Below, piece by piece: positions 1 to 8,755 of a DNA stretch of 64,000 nt (within the stretch, counting starts at the first letter, position 1; each line of letters begins with the position of its first letter). The DNA comes from Paenibacillus sp. J5C2022 (lineage in GTDB: Bacteria > Bacillota > Bacilli > Paenibacillales > Paenibacillaceae), in NCBI RefSeq assembly GCF_025567625.1, contig NZ_JAOQJC010000004.1, forward strand, positions 186,001 to 250,000, written 5' to 3'. Below the pieces are notes generated by a model that saw only the letters and a program-made list of their open reading frames with translations, ran no database searches and was not told where the DNA came from. The position numbers and the translations under genes are program-made.

Positions 1-303
1 CACATTCATCTGAATGAGAACGATTGGGGGATTCCAGGCACAGGTCATCTTGATTGGGATGGCATTTTCCAGTCGCTCAAAAAAATCGGATATAAAGGAT
101 ATGCGTCTTTAGAATGCGTTGTTGATGCGCAAGTTCCTTATGTATGGCGGCGCCTAGCTCCCTATAACAGGGTCTTAGCGCAGGAAGGGATTCGATTTTC
201 ACTCAAAAAAGAACATCGATATGTGGTACGATACCGGGGGAATACGAATGAAAATAGGCGCGATCGAAGCAGGAGGCACCAAGTTTGTTTGCGGAATAGG
301 TAA
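1..303 (+). CDS. Sugar phosphate isomerase/epimerase-like protein, 3' end only
   Basis: The reading frame is open from the first base and stops at 301-303, so only the last 100 residues are present. The visible part has an H-L-N-E-N-D-W pattern, a G-T-G-H-L-D-W loop and an S-L-E-C strand. This arrangement is typical of the C-terminal half of xylose-isomerase-like TIM barrels, where such Glu, His and Asp residues bind a metal. The last 18 codons overlap the start of the ROK kinase, which suggests translational coupling and a shared sugar pathway. The Arg-rich tail read in the overlap may be an extension. The exact substrate cannot be told from this fragment. Confidence 0.6.
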   Translation, partial: HIHLNENDWGIPGTGHLDWDGIFQSLKKIGYKGYASLECVVDAQVPYVWRRLAPYNRVLAQEGIRFSLKKEHRYVVRYRGNTNENRRDRSRRHQVCLRNR

Positions 304-1126
304 TGAATCAGGTGTGATCGAAGACCGAATTGTTTTTCCTACAGAACATCCGGACAAAACGATGAAGCATGTACTTGATTTTTTTCGGGACAAAGGCGTT
401 GAGGGGATTGGTGTGGGGTCATTCGGTCCGATCGGTGTCAATCCCGCCGCAGAAGATTACGGCACCATTACAACAACTCCGAAGTCGGATTGGAGCGGAT
501 ATCCGTTCCTGCAGACATTGAGGGACGCCTTTAATATTCGGCTGGGCTGGGACACCGATGTTAACGCAGCTGCTTTAGGCGAAGCGGAGTGGGGGGCAGC
601 AAAGGGGCTGGACAGCTGCGTCTATTACACGATAGGCACGGGGGTGGGACTAGGCGTATACGCCGAGGGGCGGCTCGTGCACGGTCTTGTGCATCCGGAA
701 GCTGGCCACATATTACCCCGGAGGCATGTCGATGATGATTTTGCTGGCTGCTGTCCCTATCACGGGGACTGCCTTGAGGGACTGGCATCCGGTCCATCAC
801 TGGAGCAAAGATGGGGGACAAAGGCTCGCGATCTTCCGGTTGAACATCCTGCATGGCGAATTGAAGCATACTATTTGGGCCAAGCGTTAATCGGCACGAT
901 TCTGACACTGTCTCCGAAGAAAATCATATTGGGCGGCGGAGTCATGCATCAGAAGCAATTGTTTCCATTCATTCATGCCGAAGTTGTTAAGGGGTTAAAC
1001 GGCTATTTGTACGCTGCGGAAATTACGGATCATATCGAAAGATATATTGTGCCTCCTCAGTTGGGCAGCGACGCTGGCCTGTTCGGCGCGCTGGCATTGG
1101 GAAGGAGAGCAATTGAAAATGGCTAG
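248..1126 (+). CDS. ROK-family sugar kinase, fructokinase-like
   Basis: ATP-dependent cytoplasmic hexose kinase of the ROK family, 292 aa. The ATG at 248 is chosen because GGGGGAA lies just upstream at 236-242; an upstream in-frame start at 221 lacks a good ribosome site. The N-terminus reads I-E-A-G-G-T-K-F, the ROK phosphate-binding loop. Around residue 100 there is D-T-D-V-N-A-A, followed by I-G-T-G-V-G-L-G. A zinc-binding segment starts at H-P-E-A-G-H and contains the Cys-rich stretch C-C-P-Y-H-G-D-C-L-E-G. The late I-L-G-G-G-V motif is also present. This pattern matches the ScrK/GmuE fructokinase branch more than glucokinases. Gene order with the upstream isomerase-like gene suggests conversion of an imported sugar to fructose 6-phosphate or similar; that link is inference. 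Confidence 0.85.
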   Translation: MKIGAIEAGGTKFVCGIGNESGVIEDRIVFPTEHPDKTMKHVLDFFRDKGVEGIGVGSFGPIGVNPAAEDYGTITTTPKSDWSGYPFLQTLRDAFNIRLGWDTDVNAAALGEAEWGAAKGLDSCVYYTIGTGVGLGVYAEGRLVHGLVHPEAGHILPRRHVDDDFAGCCPYHGDCLEGLASGPSLEQRWGTKARDLPVEHPAWRIEAYYLGQALIGTILTLSPKKIILGGGVMHQKQLFPFIHAEVVKGLNGYLYAAEITDHIERYIVPPQLGSDAGLFGALALGRRAIENG

Positions 1127-1651
1127 TTCTTCAGATAAAACGGTTCCCGATTTCCTACAGTGTTCATCCTCTTCTTTTTTTACTTAAAGAGATAAAGGGC
1201 AGGACCAACGCATCTCATAAGAAGCGTATCGAAAAATAAATCATACATGAAGCGAAGGAAAACAAATGGCGGTTAAAAAAGCAGTCGGCTACTGAGATAG
1301 GCCGCCATTTCTGCTAACGGACGGATAAAACTATGGTTTTTGTGAACTGAATCGAATGGTTCTCCTTTTTAAGAACGGATAAACGAAATTTTAATCATAT
1401 ATTGATTTACGTCTCAAAAAGCATGCTTTTTGAGACGTTTTCTTTTGCTTATTTTCAGCATAGCAAAAGCCTGAAATCATACTTTAAAAGGTCTGTGGCA
1501 GACCGAGGTACCAGACGAAATGAAAAAGACATGCTTTAGTAGCAATAATAGTCGGAATAGAGTAAGCTGTTCTCACGGTTGAGTGGTTTCACTTTTCGCA
1601 TGCGGAGATTGATGCGTGAGAAAGGCGGATTACAGGCAGGGGGACTTTACG
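1127..1651. other. Intergenic region between ROK kinase and YesM-like kinase
   Basis: About 525 bases without a convincing gene. A perfect 30-bp palindrome followed by T-rich sequence (listed separately) is the only clear signal. An imperfect GGCGG...CCGCC pairing near 1268-1310 may be an old insertion-sequence end but is not supported by a transposase. The promoter of the downstream regulatory operon should lie between about 1450 and 1630. I see no riboswitch or RNA gene. Confidence 0.5.
1409..1447 (+). terminator. Intrinsic terminator after ROK kinase
   Basis: Perfect palindrome ACGTCTCAAAAAGCA followed by its mirror image, spanning 1409-1438, then TTTTCTTTT. The stem is A/T-rich in the middle. 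It closes the isomerase-kinase transcript and separates it from the YesM/YesN operon. Confidence 0.7.
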
Positions 1652-3466
1652 ATGAAAAAGCTGATTCGTATTCATAGTATTCGGAAGTCGATTATTGCCA
1701 ATTTGATTGCAATATTCATCGTCTTGAATGCGCCGATTTATTTGATGAACGTATATATGAACAGTCAGATCGAACAAAGCATTTTGCAACGAACGACTGG
1801 CTCCATTTCATTGAATGCGAGCTATTTTCTCAAAAGCTTCGAGACGGAAATCGAACGAATCGACAATTTGAAAAACGAATATTTGAATAGCGAGGATTTT
1901 CTGAAGTTGGCGAACGAAGGACCTTTTATGGATTCTTATTCAAGGGGCGAGCTTATATTGTCGGTGAAGGATAAGCTTCACATTTTGAAGACATCCAGTC
2001 CGTTCGTTCAGGATGTGAAGGTGTATTTCCCTTCCCTGAACCGCGGTGTATTTGCCAGCAGCTATGAGAACTCGATGCCTGAAGAGGATATAGAACGCAT
2101 CGCTCAGTCTTATTTGCACAACTCTATGTTGTACGAGCTGGGAACGTCGCTTGCGCTTGGAGGCGTGTATCCGGTTCCGCTCGGACGCAACAATCTGGTG
2201 TATTCGATGGAGGTCGTTTTGTCCGGCGAGACGATTAGACATATGCTTAAAGAAATCGGCGGCATTGATCCTTTGAAGGACGGTGCAGCCATTCTGTATG
2301 ACCCGGAAATGAACTGGACGATATCCGGCTGTACGGAAGCGGCGTATTGCTCGGAGCTTGAGGAGTATCCGATTATGGTCGGAAAAGGAGTGACGGCAGG
2401 GTCTTATGGGAGCATCGACATAGCGGATACGCGGCTTCGCATCATTGAAGAGACCTCGCAAAGTAAAGGCATTCGTCTCATGGTGGCGATTCCCGAAAAT
2501 GTAATGACTGGCGTGCTGCAGCGCTATAACAATATGTACTATGTTATTTTAATCGCGTCGCTCATTCTTATTTTGCTGTTCAGCTACAGTATTTACAGAC
2601 TCGTGCACCGACCCTTCAAGCAATTGCTGGCGGGACTCAGACGTATCGAGCTTGGAGACTACGATGTCGTGCTGAGTACGCGCAAAGGAGACGAGTTTTC
2701 TATCGTTTATCGGCAGTTCAACTCGATGGCTATGCGTATTAAGGTACTGATACAGGAAGTGTTCGAGCACAAAATTCGGCTGCAGACTGCGAAGCTGAAG
2801 CAGTTGCAATCGCAGATCAACCCGCATTTTTTGTACAACAGCTACTATGCGATATACCGACTGGCGCAGCAGCATGACGTGGAGAAGGTAGCAGACTATA
2901 CGCGGTTCCTTGGCGATTACTTCAAGTACATTACCCGCAACGCGTCCGATGTCGTTCCGCTGGCCGAAGAAATGAAGCATGCAGAGGCGTATATACGGAT
3001 TCAAATGCTGCGCTTCTCCAACCGGATTCGTACAGACATTGATCCGATTCCGTCGTCCTTCGAGCGCATTTATGTGCCGAAACTCATTTTGCAGCCGATA
3101 GTGGAAAACGCCTATGTGCACGGTTTGGGGGCGAAGCTGGAAGGTGGGCTCGTCCGCATGGCTTTTGATAACGGAGAAAAGCACCTGAGCATAGTTATCG
3201 AAGACAACGGAGAACTGGATGATCGCACCCTTCAGGAGTTGTGCGAGCGGCTGGCTCGCACGAACGACGATCCATCCAAGGAGACGACCGGTGTCATCAA
3301 CGTGCACAAGCGGCTCCAGCTCAGATTTGGCAAATCATTTGGATTGGCGGCTGAGCGAAGCAAGCTTGGCGGATTGAAAATTGCAATTTTATTGCCAGGT
3401 GACGACGCGACCGACAAGCGTACGAAACCGAAGCGGGAGGAGACAGACGAATGTATACCATCATGA
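1652..3466 (+). CDS. YesM-type membrane sensor histidine kinase
   Basis: Sensor kinase of 604 aa that should phosphorylate the adjacent AraC-type regulator in response to extracellular carbohydrate. ATG 1652 is preferred over GTG 1616 because GGCAGGGGGA sits at 1635-1644 with correct spacing. One membrane helix lies near residues 12-35 and a second near 285-310, enclosing a roughly 250-residue extracellular sensor. A HAMP linker follows. The LytS/YesM His_kinase segment contains Q-I-N-P-H-F-L-Y-N with the phospho-acceptor His at about 392. The C-terminal ATPase has Q-P-I-V-E-N-A-Y-V-H-G (N box) and E-D-N-G-E (G1 box). It overlaps the next gene by 16 nt, so kinase and regulator are co-translated. 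Confidence 0.9.
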   Translation: MKKLIRIHSIRKSIIANLIAIFIVLNAPIYLMNVYMNSQIEQSILQRTTGSISLNASYFLKSFETEIERIDNLKNEYLNSEDFLKLANEGPFMDSYSRGELILSVKDKLHILKTSSPFVQDVKVYFPSLNRGVFASSYENSMPEEDIERIAQSYLHNSMLYELGTSLALGGVYPVPLGRNNLVYSMEVVLSGETIRHMLKEIGGIDPLKDGAAILYDPEMNWTISGCTEAAYCSELEEYPIMVGKGVTAGSYGSIDIADTRLRIIEETSQSKGIRLMVAIPENVMTGVLQRYNNMYYVILIASLILILLFSYSIYRLVHRPFKQLLAGLRRIELGDYDVVLSTRKGDEFSIVYRQFNSMAMRIKVLIQEVFEHKIRLQTAKLKQLQSQINPHFLYNSYYAIYRLAQQHDVEKVADYTRFLGDYFKYITRNASDVVPLAEEMKHAEAYIRIQMLRFSNRIRTDIDPIPSSFERIYVPKLILQPIVENAYVHGLGAKLEGGLVRMAFDNGEKHLSIVIEDNGELDDRTLQELCERLARTNDDPSKETTGVINVHKRLQLRFGKSFGLAAERSKLGGLKIAILLPGDDATDKRTKPKREETDECIPS

Positions 3467-5067
3467 TTGTCGACGATGAGCCGTTGTTTGCGGACGGACT
3501 GGCGGAATGCCTGAGAGAACTTCACGATCCGGAACTGGAGGTATTCAAGGCGTATCATGCTCGCGAGGCTCTGCAGCGTCTCGAACGAACACCAATGGAC
3601 ATCCTGCTGCTGGATATTAGAATGCCGGGCATGACGGGACTGGAACTGAACAAGGATGTACAGGCTCGCTGGCCTCGCACGAAAGTGCTTTTCTTAACGG
3701 GGCATGACGAATTTGTCTATGTCCAGGAGGCGCTGCGACAGGGCAGCCAAGAGTATATTTTGAAAACGGAAGGCGACGAGGTCATTGTCGAAGCATTACG
3801 CAAAACGGTTAAGCAAATCGAGGAGGAGTTGCGAGAGGAGCAGTGGGCGAGCGAAGCTCGCAAGCAACTGTACCAGGCCAGATCGTCGCTGCGCAGAATG
3901 CTCTTGTTCGATACGGCTACGGGAGCGATAGAAGATACGAATTCGCTTTTGGAACAGTTTGCAGAATTGGAAATTCCGCTGAGGGCGGATCGTCCCGTAC
4001 TGCTCGCGCTCGGGAAGGTGGACGAATGGACGTCTCGGTTTCTGGCGACGGATAGATCGTTGTATTTGTTTGCAGTTCAGAATATTTCACAAGACTTGTT
4101 CGAGCCTGCCGCCCATACGGCTTCGGTAGGGATTGATCGGGATCATGTGGTTTGGTTTATCCAACCTAAGGTTGATGAAGAGTATGGAGAGCGTGCTATT
4201 TATGCGGCGGAAGGTATTTTGGGCCAGATTCAGGAGAAGTGCATGACGCTGCTACAGCTTGGCATCTCGATGGCAATGGGCAGCAGGTTCGTATCTTTCG
4301 GGGAAGCAGACACGCAGTATTATCGTCTTAAAAACCTGATGTTCAGACAATTCGGCTTGCAGCCCAGGCTATTCCTCACAGACCGGCAGCCGATAGAGTC
4401 GCGGCCGGAGGCGGCTGTGCTGCCGCATAAGAAACTCGCAAAGCTGAAAAGCGCACTTGATCGCAATGACAAATCGATGTTCGAAGAAACGGTTGACGAA
4501 CTTGAAAACAGGTTGGGCGCGGGGGAAGAGAATGTGTGGGAGCGGACTTACGTGTATGTAGAATTGGTTGCGCTCGCGACACATACGATACAACAACTTG
4601 GCTTGATGAAGGAAGCAGAAGAGAGATTCGAGCTGTCGGTTTTGTTCGCGGGCATCCAGGTTCCTTGGCCACGGTTCATGGACATCTTTCGCATGCTGAT
4701 GGCCTTTGCGTTCGAGAGCCGTTCCCGGGAATGGGAGCGTCAGGGGATGGATGTCGTTCAACTTATCAAAACTTTTGTATCCGGCAATTTACATGCGGAT
4801 CTGTCCTTGACCAAGCTGGCGGAGCATGTCAACTACCACCCGGCATATTTGTCGCGGCTATACAAGCAGCTTTCCGGTGGTAATTTATCCGACGACATCG
4901 CGTTGATGCGACTGGAGAGGGCCCGGGAGCTGCTATTGGACAGGCAGTTGAAAATCCACGAGGTCGGTCATCGGATCGGATTTGATTCCCCACGTTACTT
5001 CACAAAATTTTTCAAGTCGCATACTGGACTGACGCCTCAGGAGTTTAGAGACAGGAGCATTGGTTAA
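3451..5067 (+). CDS. YesN-type response regulator with AraC DNA-binding domain
   Basis: Cytoplasmic transcription factor of 538 aa. Residues 1-120 form a receiver: acidic pair in I-V-D-D-E, phospho-acceptor Asp55 in L-L-L-D-I-R-M-P-G, and conserved Lys in Y-I-L-K. A long linker of about 300 residues follows, as is usual in YesN proteins. The last 100 residues are an AraC double helix-turn-helix, with L-A-E-H-V-N-Y-H-P-A-Y-L-S-R and V-G-H-R-I-G-F-D-S-P-R-Y-F-T-K-F-F. The start at 3451 has GGGAGGAGA just upstream. The gene sits between its kinase and the transporter it probably activates; the palindrome at 5076-5093 is a candidate site. Confidence 0.9.
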   Translation: MYTIMIVDDEPLFADGLAECLRELHDPELEVFKAYHAREALQRLERTPMDILLLDIRMPGMTGLELNKDVQARWPRTKVLFLTGHDEFVYVQEALRQGSQEYILKTEGDEVIVEALRKTVKQIEEELREEQWASEARKQLYQARSSLRRMLLFDTATGAIEDTNSLLEQFAELEIPLRADRPVLLALGKVDEWTSRFLATDRSLYLFAVQNISQDLFEPAAHTASVGIDRDHVVWFIQPKVDEEYGERAIYAAEGILGQIQEKCMTLLQLGISMAMGSRFVSFGEADTQYYRLKNLMFRQFGLQPRLFLTDRQPIESRPEAAVLPHKKLAKLKSALDRNDKSMFEETVDELENRLGAGEENVWERTYVYVELVALATHTIQQLGLMKEAEERFELSVLFAGIQVPWPRFMDIFRMLMAFAFESRSREWERQGMDVVQLIKTFVSGNLHADLSLTKLAEHVNYHPAYLSRLYKQLSGGNLSDDIALMRLERARELLLDRQLKIHEVGHRIGFDSPRYFTKFFKSHTGLTPQEFRDRSIG

Positions 5068-5075
5068 CAAAAGTC

Positions 5076-5093
5076 TACAATGTAAACATTGTA
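5076..5093. promoter_or_regulatory. Palindrome, candidate operator of the transporter operon
   Basis: TACAATGT-AA-ACATTGTA is a perfect 8-bp inverted repeat with a 2-bp centre. It lies 9 bases after the YesN-like stop codon and about 87 bases before the lipoprotein start. A possible -10 (TATCAT, 5122-5127) lies between. Position fits an activator or repressor site, but the binding protein is unknown; AraC-type proteins more often use direct repeats. Confidence 0.4.
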
Positions 5094-5179
5094 CGCGCTC
5101 ACAGATGGCGGAAGACCATGCTATCATACGGATGTAAGGCAAACAGAAGTCAGAAAGTCCATATTTGAGGGGGAAACGC

Positions 5180-6850
5180 ATGAAAAGGAACAAGAGGCTT
5201 GTAGTCGCTATGTTGGCCTTAAGCGTGGCGCTGTCCGCTTGCGGCAATGGCAACGATAAGGAAGACGAAGCTACTCAGAACCCTTCGGCCACACCGCCAT
5301 CATCGGCCGAAGCTCCGGATCCGTTCGGCAAGTACGAGCAGTTGGTTGAGGTACGGGCGGCCAATCATTCCGAGCAGAACTGGCGTTATCCGGAAGGAGA
5401 CAGCTTCGAGAACAATGCTTGGACAAGAGGTTATGAGGAAGAACTGGGCATTAAAGTGAAGTACGAATGGACGACTCCATCCGGCAACTATTTCAACAAG
5501 ATGAACATCGCGATCGCTTCCAACGATCTGCCGGATATTTTTGTCGTGAACAGCTCACAGCTCAGAAGGCTGGCAGAAGCGGATCAGTTGGCCGATCTAA
5601 CAGAAGCTTACGAGCAATTTGCATCTCCATTCACAAAAAGCCTGATGGAGGGTGACGGCGGCTTGGGACTAAAAGCGGCGAGCTTCGATGGTAAGCTGGT
5701 CGGTTTGCCTAAGCTCGGTTCGACGATCTACGGTCTGCCTATGGTGTGGCTGCGTACGGACTGGATGGAGAACTTGGGATTGGAAGCGCCTCGAACAATG
5801 CAGGATTTGCTCGTAATCGCAGAAGCATTCACAACAGGCGATCCCGATCGTAATGGCAAGAATGACACGTTCGGTCTGCCGATAACGAAGGACTTGTACG
5901 GCGGCATCGCTTCGTTGAATGGCTTTTTCAACGGTTACCATGCTTACCCGCAAACCTGGATCAAGGATGATTCCGGCAAAGTGGCGTACGGAAGCACGAT
6001 GCCCGAGATGAGAACCGCTCTTGAGGAGCTGCAAAAAATGTTCAAGCAAGGGCAGATCGATCCGGAATTTGGCGTCAAGGATACCGATAAAGTTGTGGAT
6101 GACTTCGTAAGCGGCAAGTTCGGAATGACGTTTGGCCATAACTGGGTGCCGCTTAACTTTATCGACATGAAGAAAAAAAGTCCGGAAGCTGACTGGAAGG
6201 CTTCCCCTCTCGTTTCCGTCGATGATCAAACGGCACTCGGAAGCGTAGGCTTCCCGGCAACCGAATATACGGTCGTTCGCAAAGGCTTCAAAAATCCGGA
6301 AGCGGTCATGAAGCTACTCAATTTCTATCAGGAAAATCGCTACGGCGAAACAAAGGATGAAACGATCTACAATCCGGACGACAACAACGGCGACCAAACT
6401 CACGTCTATACTTCGGCGCTGGTGATGTCAGATAAGGCGAATAACGTTACCATTGCCGACCTGAAAAACTTGGCTGAAGCGGTATCGAAGGAAGATAAGA
6501 GCATTCTGACCGACTACATTCCCGAATATCAGAAAATGATCGACTTCAAGAAAACTGAAGACGTAACCGGTTGGGCATCGACACGCCAAGGGGGCCCGGA
6601 AGACTCCGGTTTCTCGATTCTGATCAAGTCGCATGAAGGGGGCGCCTACGTGTCGACGGTATTCGGCGGACAGACCGAGACGATGTCTTCCAAATGGGGC
6701 ACGCTCGAGAAGCTGGAGAAGGAGACTTTTACCAAAATCATCCTTGGCTATGCGGACATTACGGCGTTCGATGAGTTCGTGGACAAATGGAATAAGCTCG
6801 GCGGGGAGCAAATTACCGATGAGATCAACCATGACGTATCTTCTCAATAA
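5180..6850 (+). CDS. ABC transporter solute-binding lipoprotein, LplA-like
   Basis: Extracellular sugar-capturing lipoprotein of 556 aa for the two permeases that follow. ATG 5180 is preceded by GAGGGGGAAA; an in-frame TTG at 5165 is less likely. The signal peptide is K-R-N-K-R followed by a hydrophobic run ending in A-L-S-A-C-G, so the mature protein begins at a lipid-modified Cys around residue 21. The long family size (about 550 residues rather than 420) and Y-N-P-D-D style insertions match the LplA/YtcQ group, usually paired with LplB/LplC permeases and YesM/YesN. Likely ligand is an oligosaccharide; the neighbouring GH125 enzyme points to alpha-mannosides. Confidence 0.88.
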   Translation: MKRNKRLVVAMLALSVALSACGNGNDKEDEATQNPSATPPSSAEAPDPFGKYEQLVEVRAANHSEQNWRYPEGDSFENNAWTRGYEEELGIKVKYEWTTPSGNYFNKMNIAIASNDLPDIFVVNSSQLRRLAEADQLADLTEAYEQFASPFTKSLMEGDGGLGLKAASFDGKLVGLPKLGSTIYGLPMVWLRTDWMENLGLEAPRTMQDLLVIAEAFTTGDPDRNGKNDTFGLPITKDLYGGIASLNGFFNGYHAYPQTWIKDDSGKVAYGSTMPEMRTALEELQKMFKQGQIDPEFGVKDTDKVVDDFVSGKFGMTFGHNWVPLNFIDMKKKSPEADWKASPLVSVDDQTALGSVGFPATEYTVVRKGFKNPEAVMKLLNFYQENRYGETKDETIYNPDDNNGDQTHVYTSALVMSDKANNVTIADLKNLAEAVSKEDKSILTDYIPEYQKMIDFKKTEDVTGWASTRQGGPEDSGFSILIKSHEGGAYVSTVFGGQTETMSSKWGTLEKLEKETFTKIILGYADITAFDEFVDKWNKLGGEQITDEINHDVSSQ

Positions 6851-6884
6851 TGTAAACAGACAGGTTTAGGGGAGGGCTGCGGCC

Positions 6885-7838
6885 ATGCGCTGCGGCCCTT
6901 TCCGTATGGATATGGAGGGAGAGAGGTACTTGAATAATGTCGTCAATCGCAGATGGAGACGGCAATGGCCGCTATACGCGATGCTCATTCCTGCGATCGT
7001 TATCGTTGTCATCTACAGTTACATTCCGCTTGCGGGCGGAGCTATCGCCTTTCAGAATTTCATGCCGTCGAAAGGTTGGTTTGGATCAAAATGGGTCGGT
7101 TTGGAGCATTTTCGATATGTGTTTGAACTGCCCGATATTTGGAAAGTCATTCGTAACACTATTACCATTTCGTTGATGAAAATGATTGCCGGTCTGGCAG
7201 TCCCGATTTTATTCGCCTTGCTGCTTAATGAGGTTGGCAAAACGTTCTTCAAGCGAACGACGCAAACGTTGATCTATCTGCCCCATTTTCTTTCCTGGGT
7301 CATATTGGGCGGCATACTCGTCGATATTTTGTCACCTTCGGAAGGAATTGTTAATCTACTCATTCAGTGGATGGGAGCCAAGCCGATCTTTTTCCTGGGG
7401 GACAATAGTTGGTTTCCTTATGTGCTCGTCCTGACGGAGACTTGGAAAGAGTTCGGTTTCGGCACGATCGTGTACCTAGCCGCCCTTACCGGCATCAATC
7501 CGGCTCTCTACGAGGCAGCCGTGATCGACGGAGCAGGGCGCTTCAAGCAGACGCTTCATATTACGCTGCCCGGAATCGTACCCATTATCGTGCTGATGGC
7601 AACGCTTAGCCTCGGCAATGTGCTGAATGCGGGCTTCGACCAGGTATTCAATTTATACAATCCGCAAGTTTACGAAAGCGGGGACGTGCTCGATACGCTT
7701 GTATACCGCATCGGACTGGAGGACGCCCAATACAGTGTCGCAACCGCTATCGGTCTAATCAAATCGGTGGTATCCTTCATGTTTATTTCTGTTTCGTATT
7801 GGCTAGCTTACCGCTTTGCCAATTATCGCATCTTCTAA
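6885..7838 (+). CDS. ABC sugar permease, LplB-like
   Basis: Integral membrane subunit of a CUT1 importer, about 317 aa with six predicted helices. Two starts are possible. ATG 6885 has GGGGAGGG at 6869-6876. TTG 6930 has GGAGGG and GAGAGG between 6914 and 6926, and gives a more usual N-terminus (R-R-W-R-R-Q-W before helix 1). The EAA loop that docks the ATPase reads E-A-A-V-I-D-G-A-G-R-F near residue 222. No ATPase gene is present in the window; CUT1 transporters of this type commonly share one encoded elsewhere (MsmX/UgpC type). Confidence 0.88.
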   Translation: MRCGPFRMDMEGERYLNNVVNRRWRRQWPLYAMLIPAIVIVVIYSYIPLAGGAIAFQNFMPSKGWFGSKWVGLEHFRYVFELPDIWKVIRNTITISLMKMIAGLAVPILFALLLNEVGKTFFKRTTQTLIYLPHFLSWVILGGILVDILSPSEGIVNLLIQWMGAKPIFFLGDNSWFPYVLVLTETWKEFGFGTIVYLAALTGINPALYEAAVIDGAGRFKQTLHITLPGIVPIIVLMATLSLGNVLNAGFDQVFNLYNPQVYESGDVLDTLVYRIGLEDAQYSVATAIGLIKSVVSFMFISVSYWLAYRFANYRIF

Positions 7839-7851
7839 GGAGGGGAAGTCG

Positions 7852-8733
7852 ATGCAGCATGCATCCCGCGGCAGAGTAGCTTTTCAGATGTTCAACTATG
7901 CCTTTTTAGCCATCGTCTCCCTGTTGTGCATTTTGCCGCTTGTGCATATTTTGGCCATCTCGTTCAGTTCAAGCACGGCCGTCTCGGCAGGGGAAGTTAC
8001 GTTCTGGCCGGTGGATTTTACCTTGAAATCTTATTCATTCATACTCGACAATCCAAGGTTTCTCGACTCGCTTTGGGTAACGGTGCAACGGGTGGTGCTC
8101 GGTACGGCGATTGGCATTTTTCTGACGGTTCTGACCGCCTATCCGCTATCGAAACCTACAAGTGCTTTCCGGCATCGCAGTGTATTCGCCTGGTTTTTTG
8201 TTTTTACGATATTATTCAATGGCGGCCTTATCCCTTGGTATATGACGGTTAAGATGACCGGATTGATCAATTCGCTATGGGCGCTCGTATTGCCGTCTGC
8301 GGTAGCCGTCTTTCATATTATTCTGCTTCTCAACTTTTACCGCTCATTGCCGAAGGAGCTTGAAGAAGCCGCGCATGTGGACGGTGCGGGACACTGGGTT
8401 ATCTTGTGGAAGGTGATGGTTCCGCTCTCCAAACCCGCTATTGCGACGATTCTGCTGTTTACGGTCGTGCAACATTGGAATTCCTGGTTCGACGGGATGA
8501 TTCTGATGAACAAACCGAGCGACTATCCACTCGCCACATATTTGCAATCCGTGATTATCAAGCTGGATTTTGAAAATTTGCGTCAAGAGGATATCTATAT
8601 GCTCGGCATCATTTCTGATCGTACTTCCAAAGCAGCGCAAATCTTTCTCGGCACCTTGCCGATTCTGCTTGTCTACCCGTTCCTGCAGAAATATTTCATG
8701 AAAGGCATAGTTATGGGCAGTGTCAAAGGTTGA
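7852..8733 (+). CDS. ABC sugar permease, LplC-like
   Basis: Second CUT1 membrane subunit, 293 aa. ATG 7852 has AAGGAGGGG at 7837-7845, overlapping the stop of the previous permease. Helices begin at residue 10-30. The EAA loop is E-E-A-A-H-V-D-G-A-G-H-W, and the C-terminus ends K-G-I-V-M-G-S-V-K-G, the usual end of this family. It forms the translocation pore with the preceding permease. Confidence 0.9.
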   Translation: MQHASRGRVAFQMFNYAFLAIVSLLCILPLVHILAISFSSSTAVSAGEVTFWPVDFTLKSYSFILDNPRFLDSLWVTVQRVVLGTAIGIFLTVLTAYPLSKPTSAFRHRSVFAWFFVFTILFNGGLIPWYMTVKMTGLINSLWALVLPSAVAVFHIILLLNFYRSLPKELEEAAHVDGAGHWVILWKVMVPLSKPAIATILLFTVVQHWNSWFDGMILMNKPSDYPLATYLQSVIIKLDFENLRQEDIYMLGIISDRTSKAAQIFLGTLPILLVYPFLQKYFMKGIVMGSVKG

Positions 8734-8755
8734 TGGAATAAGGAGGAGTAAGAGA

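Noticed and set aside
1127..1651. Possible riboswitch or T-box leader
   Set aside because: No T-box sequence or recognisable aptamer core; only a terminator-like palindrome is clear.
2549..3307. 252-codon minus-strand frame
   Set aside because: Antisense shadow of the YesM-like kinase gene.
6873..6900. GC-rich repeat GCTGCGGCC twice, considered as an attenuating hairpin
   Set aside because: The copies are direct rather than inverted and give only a weak imperfect stem.
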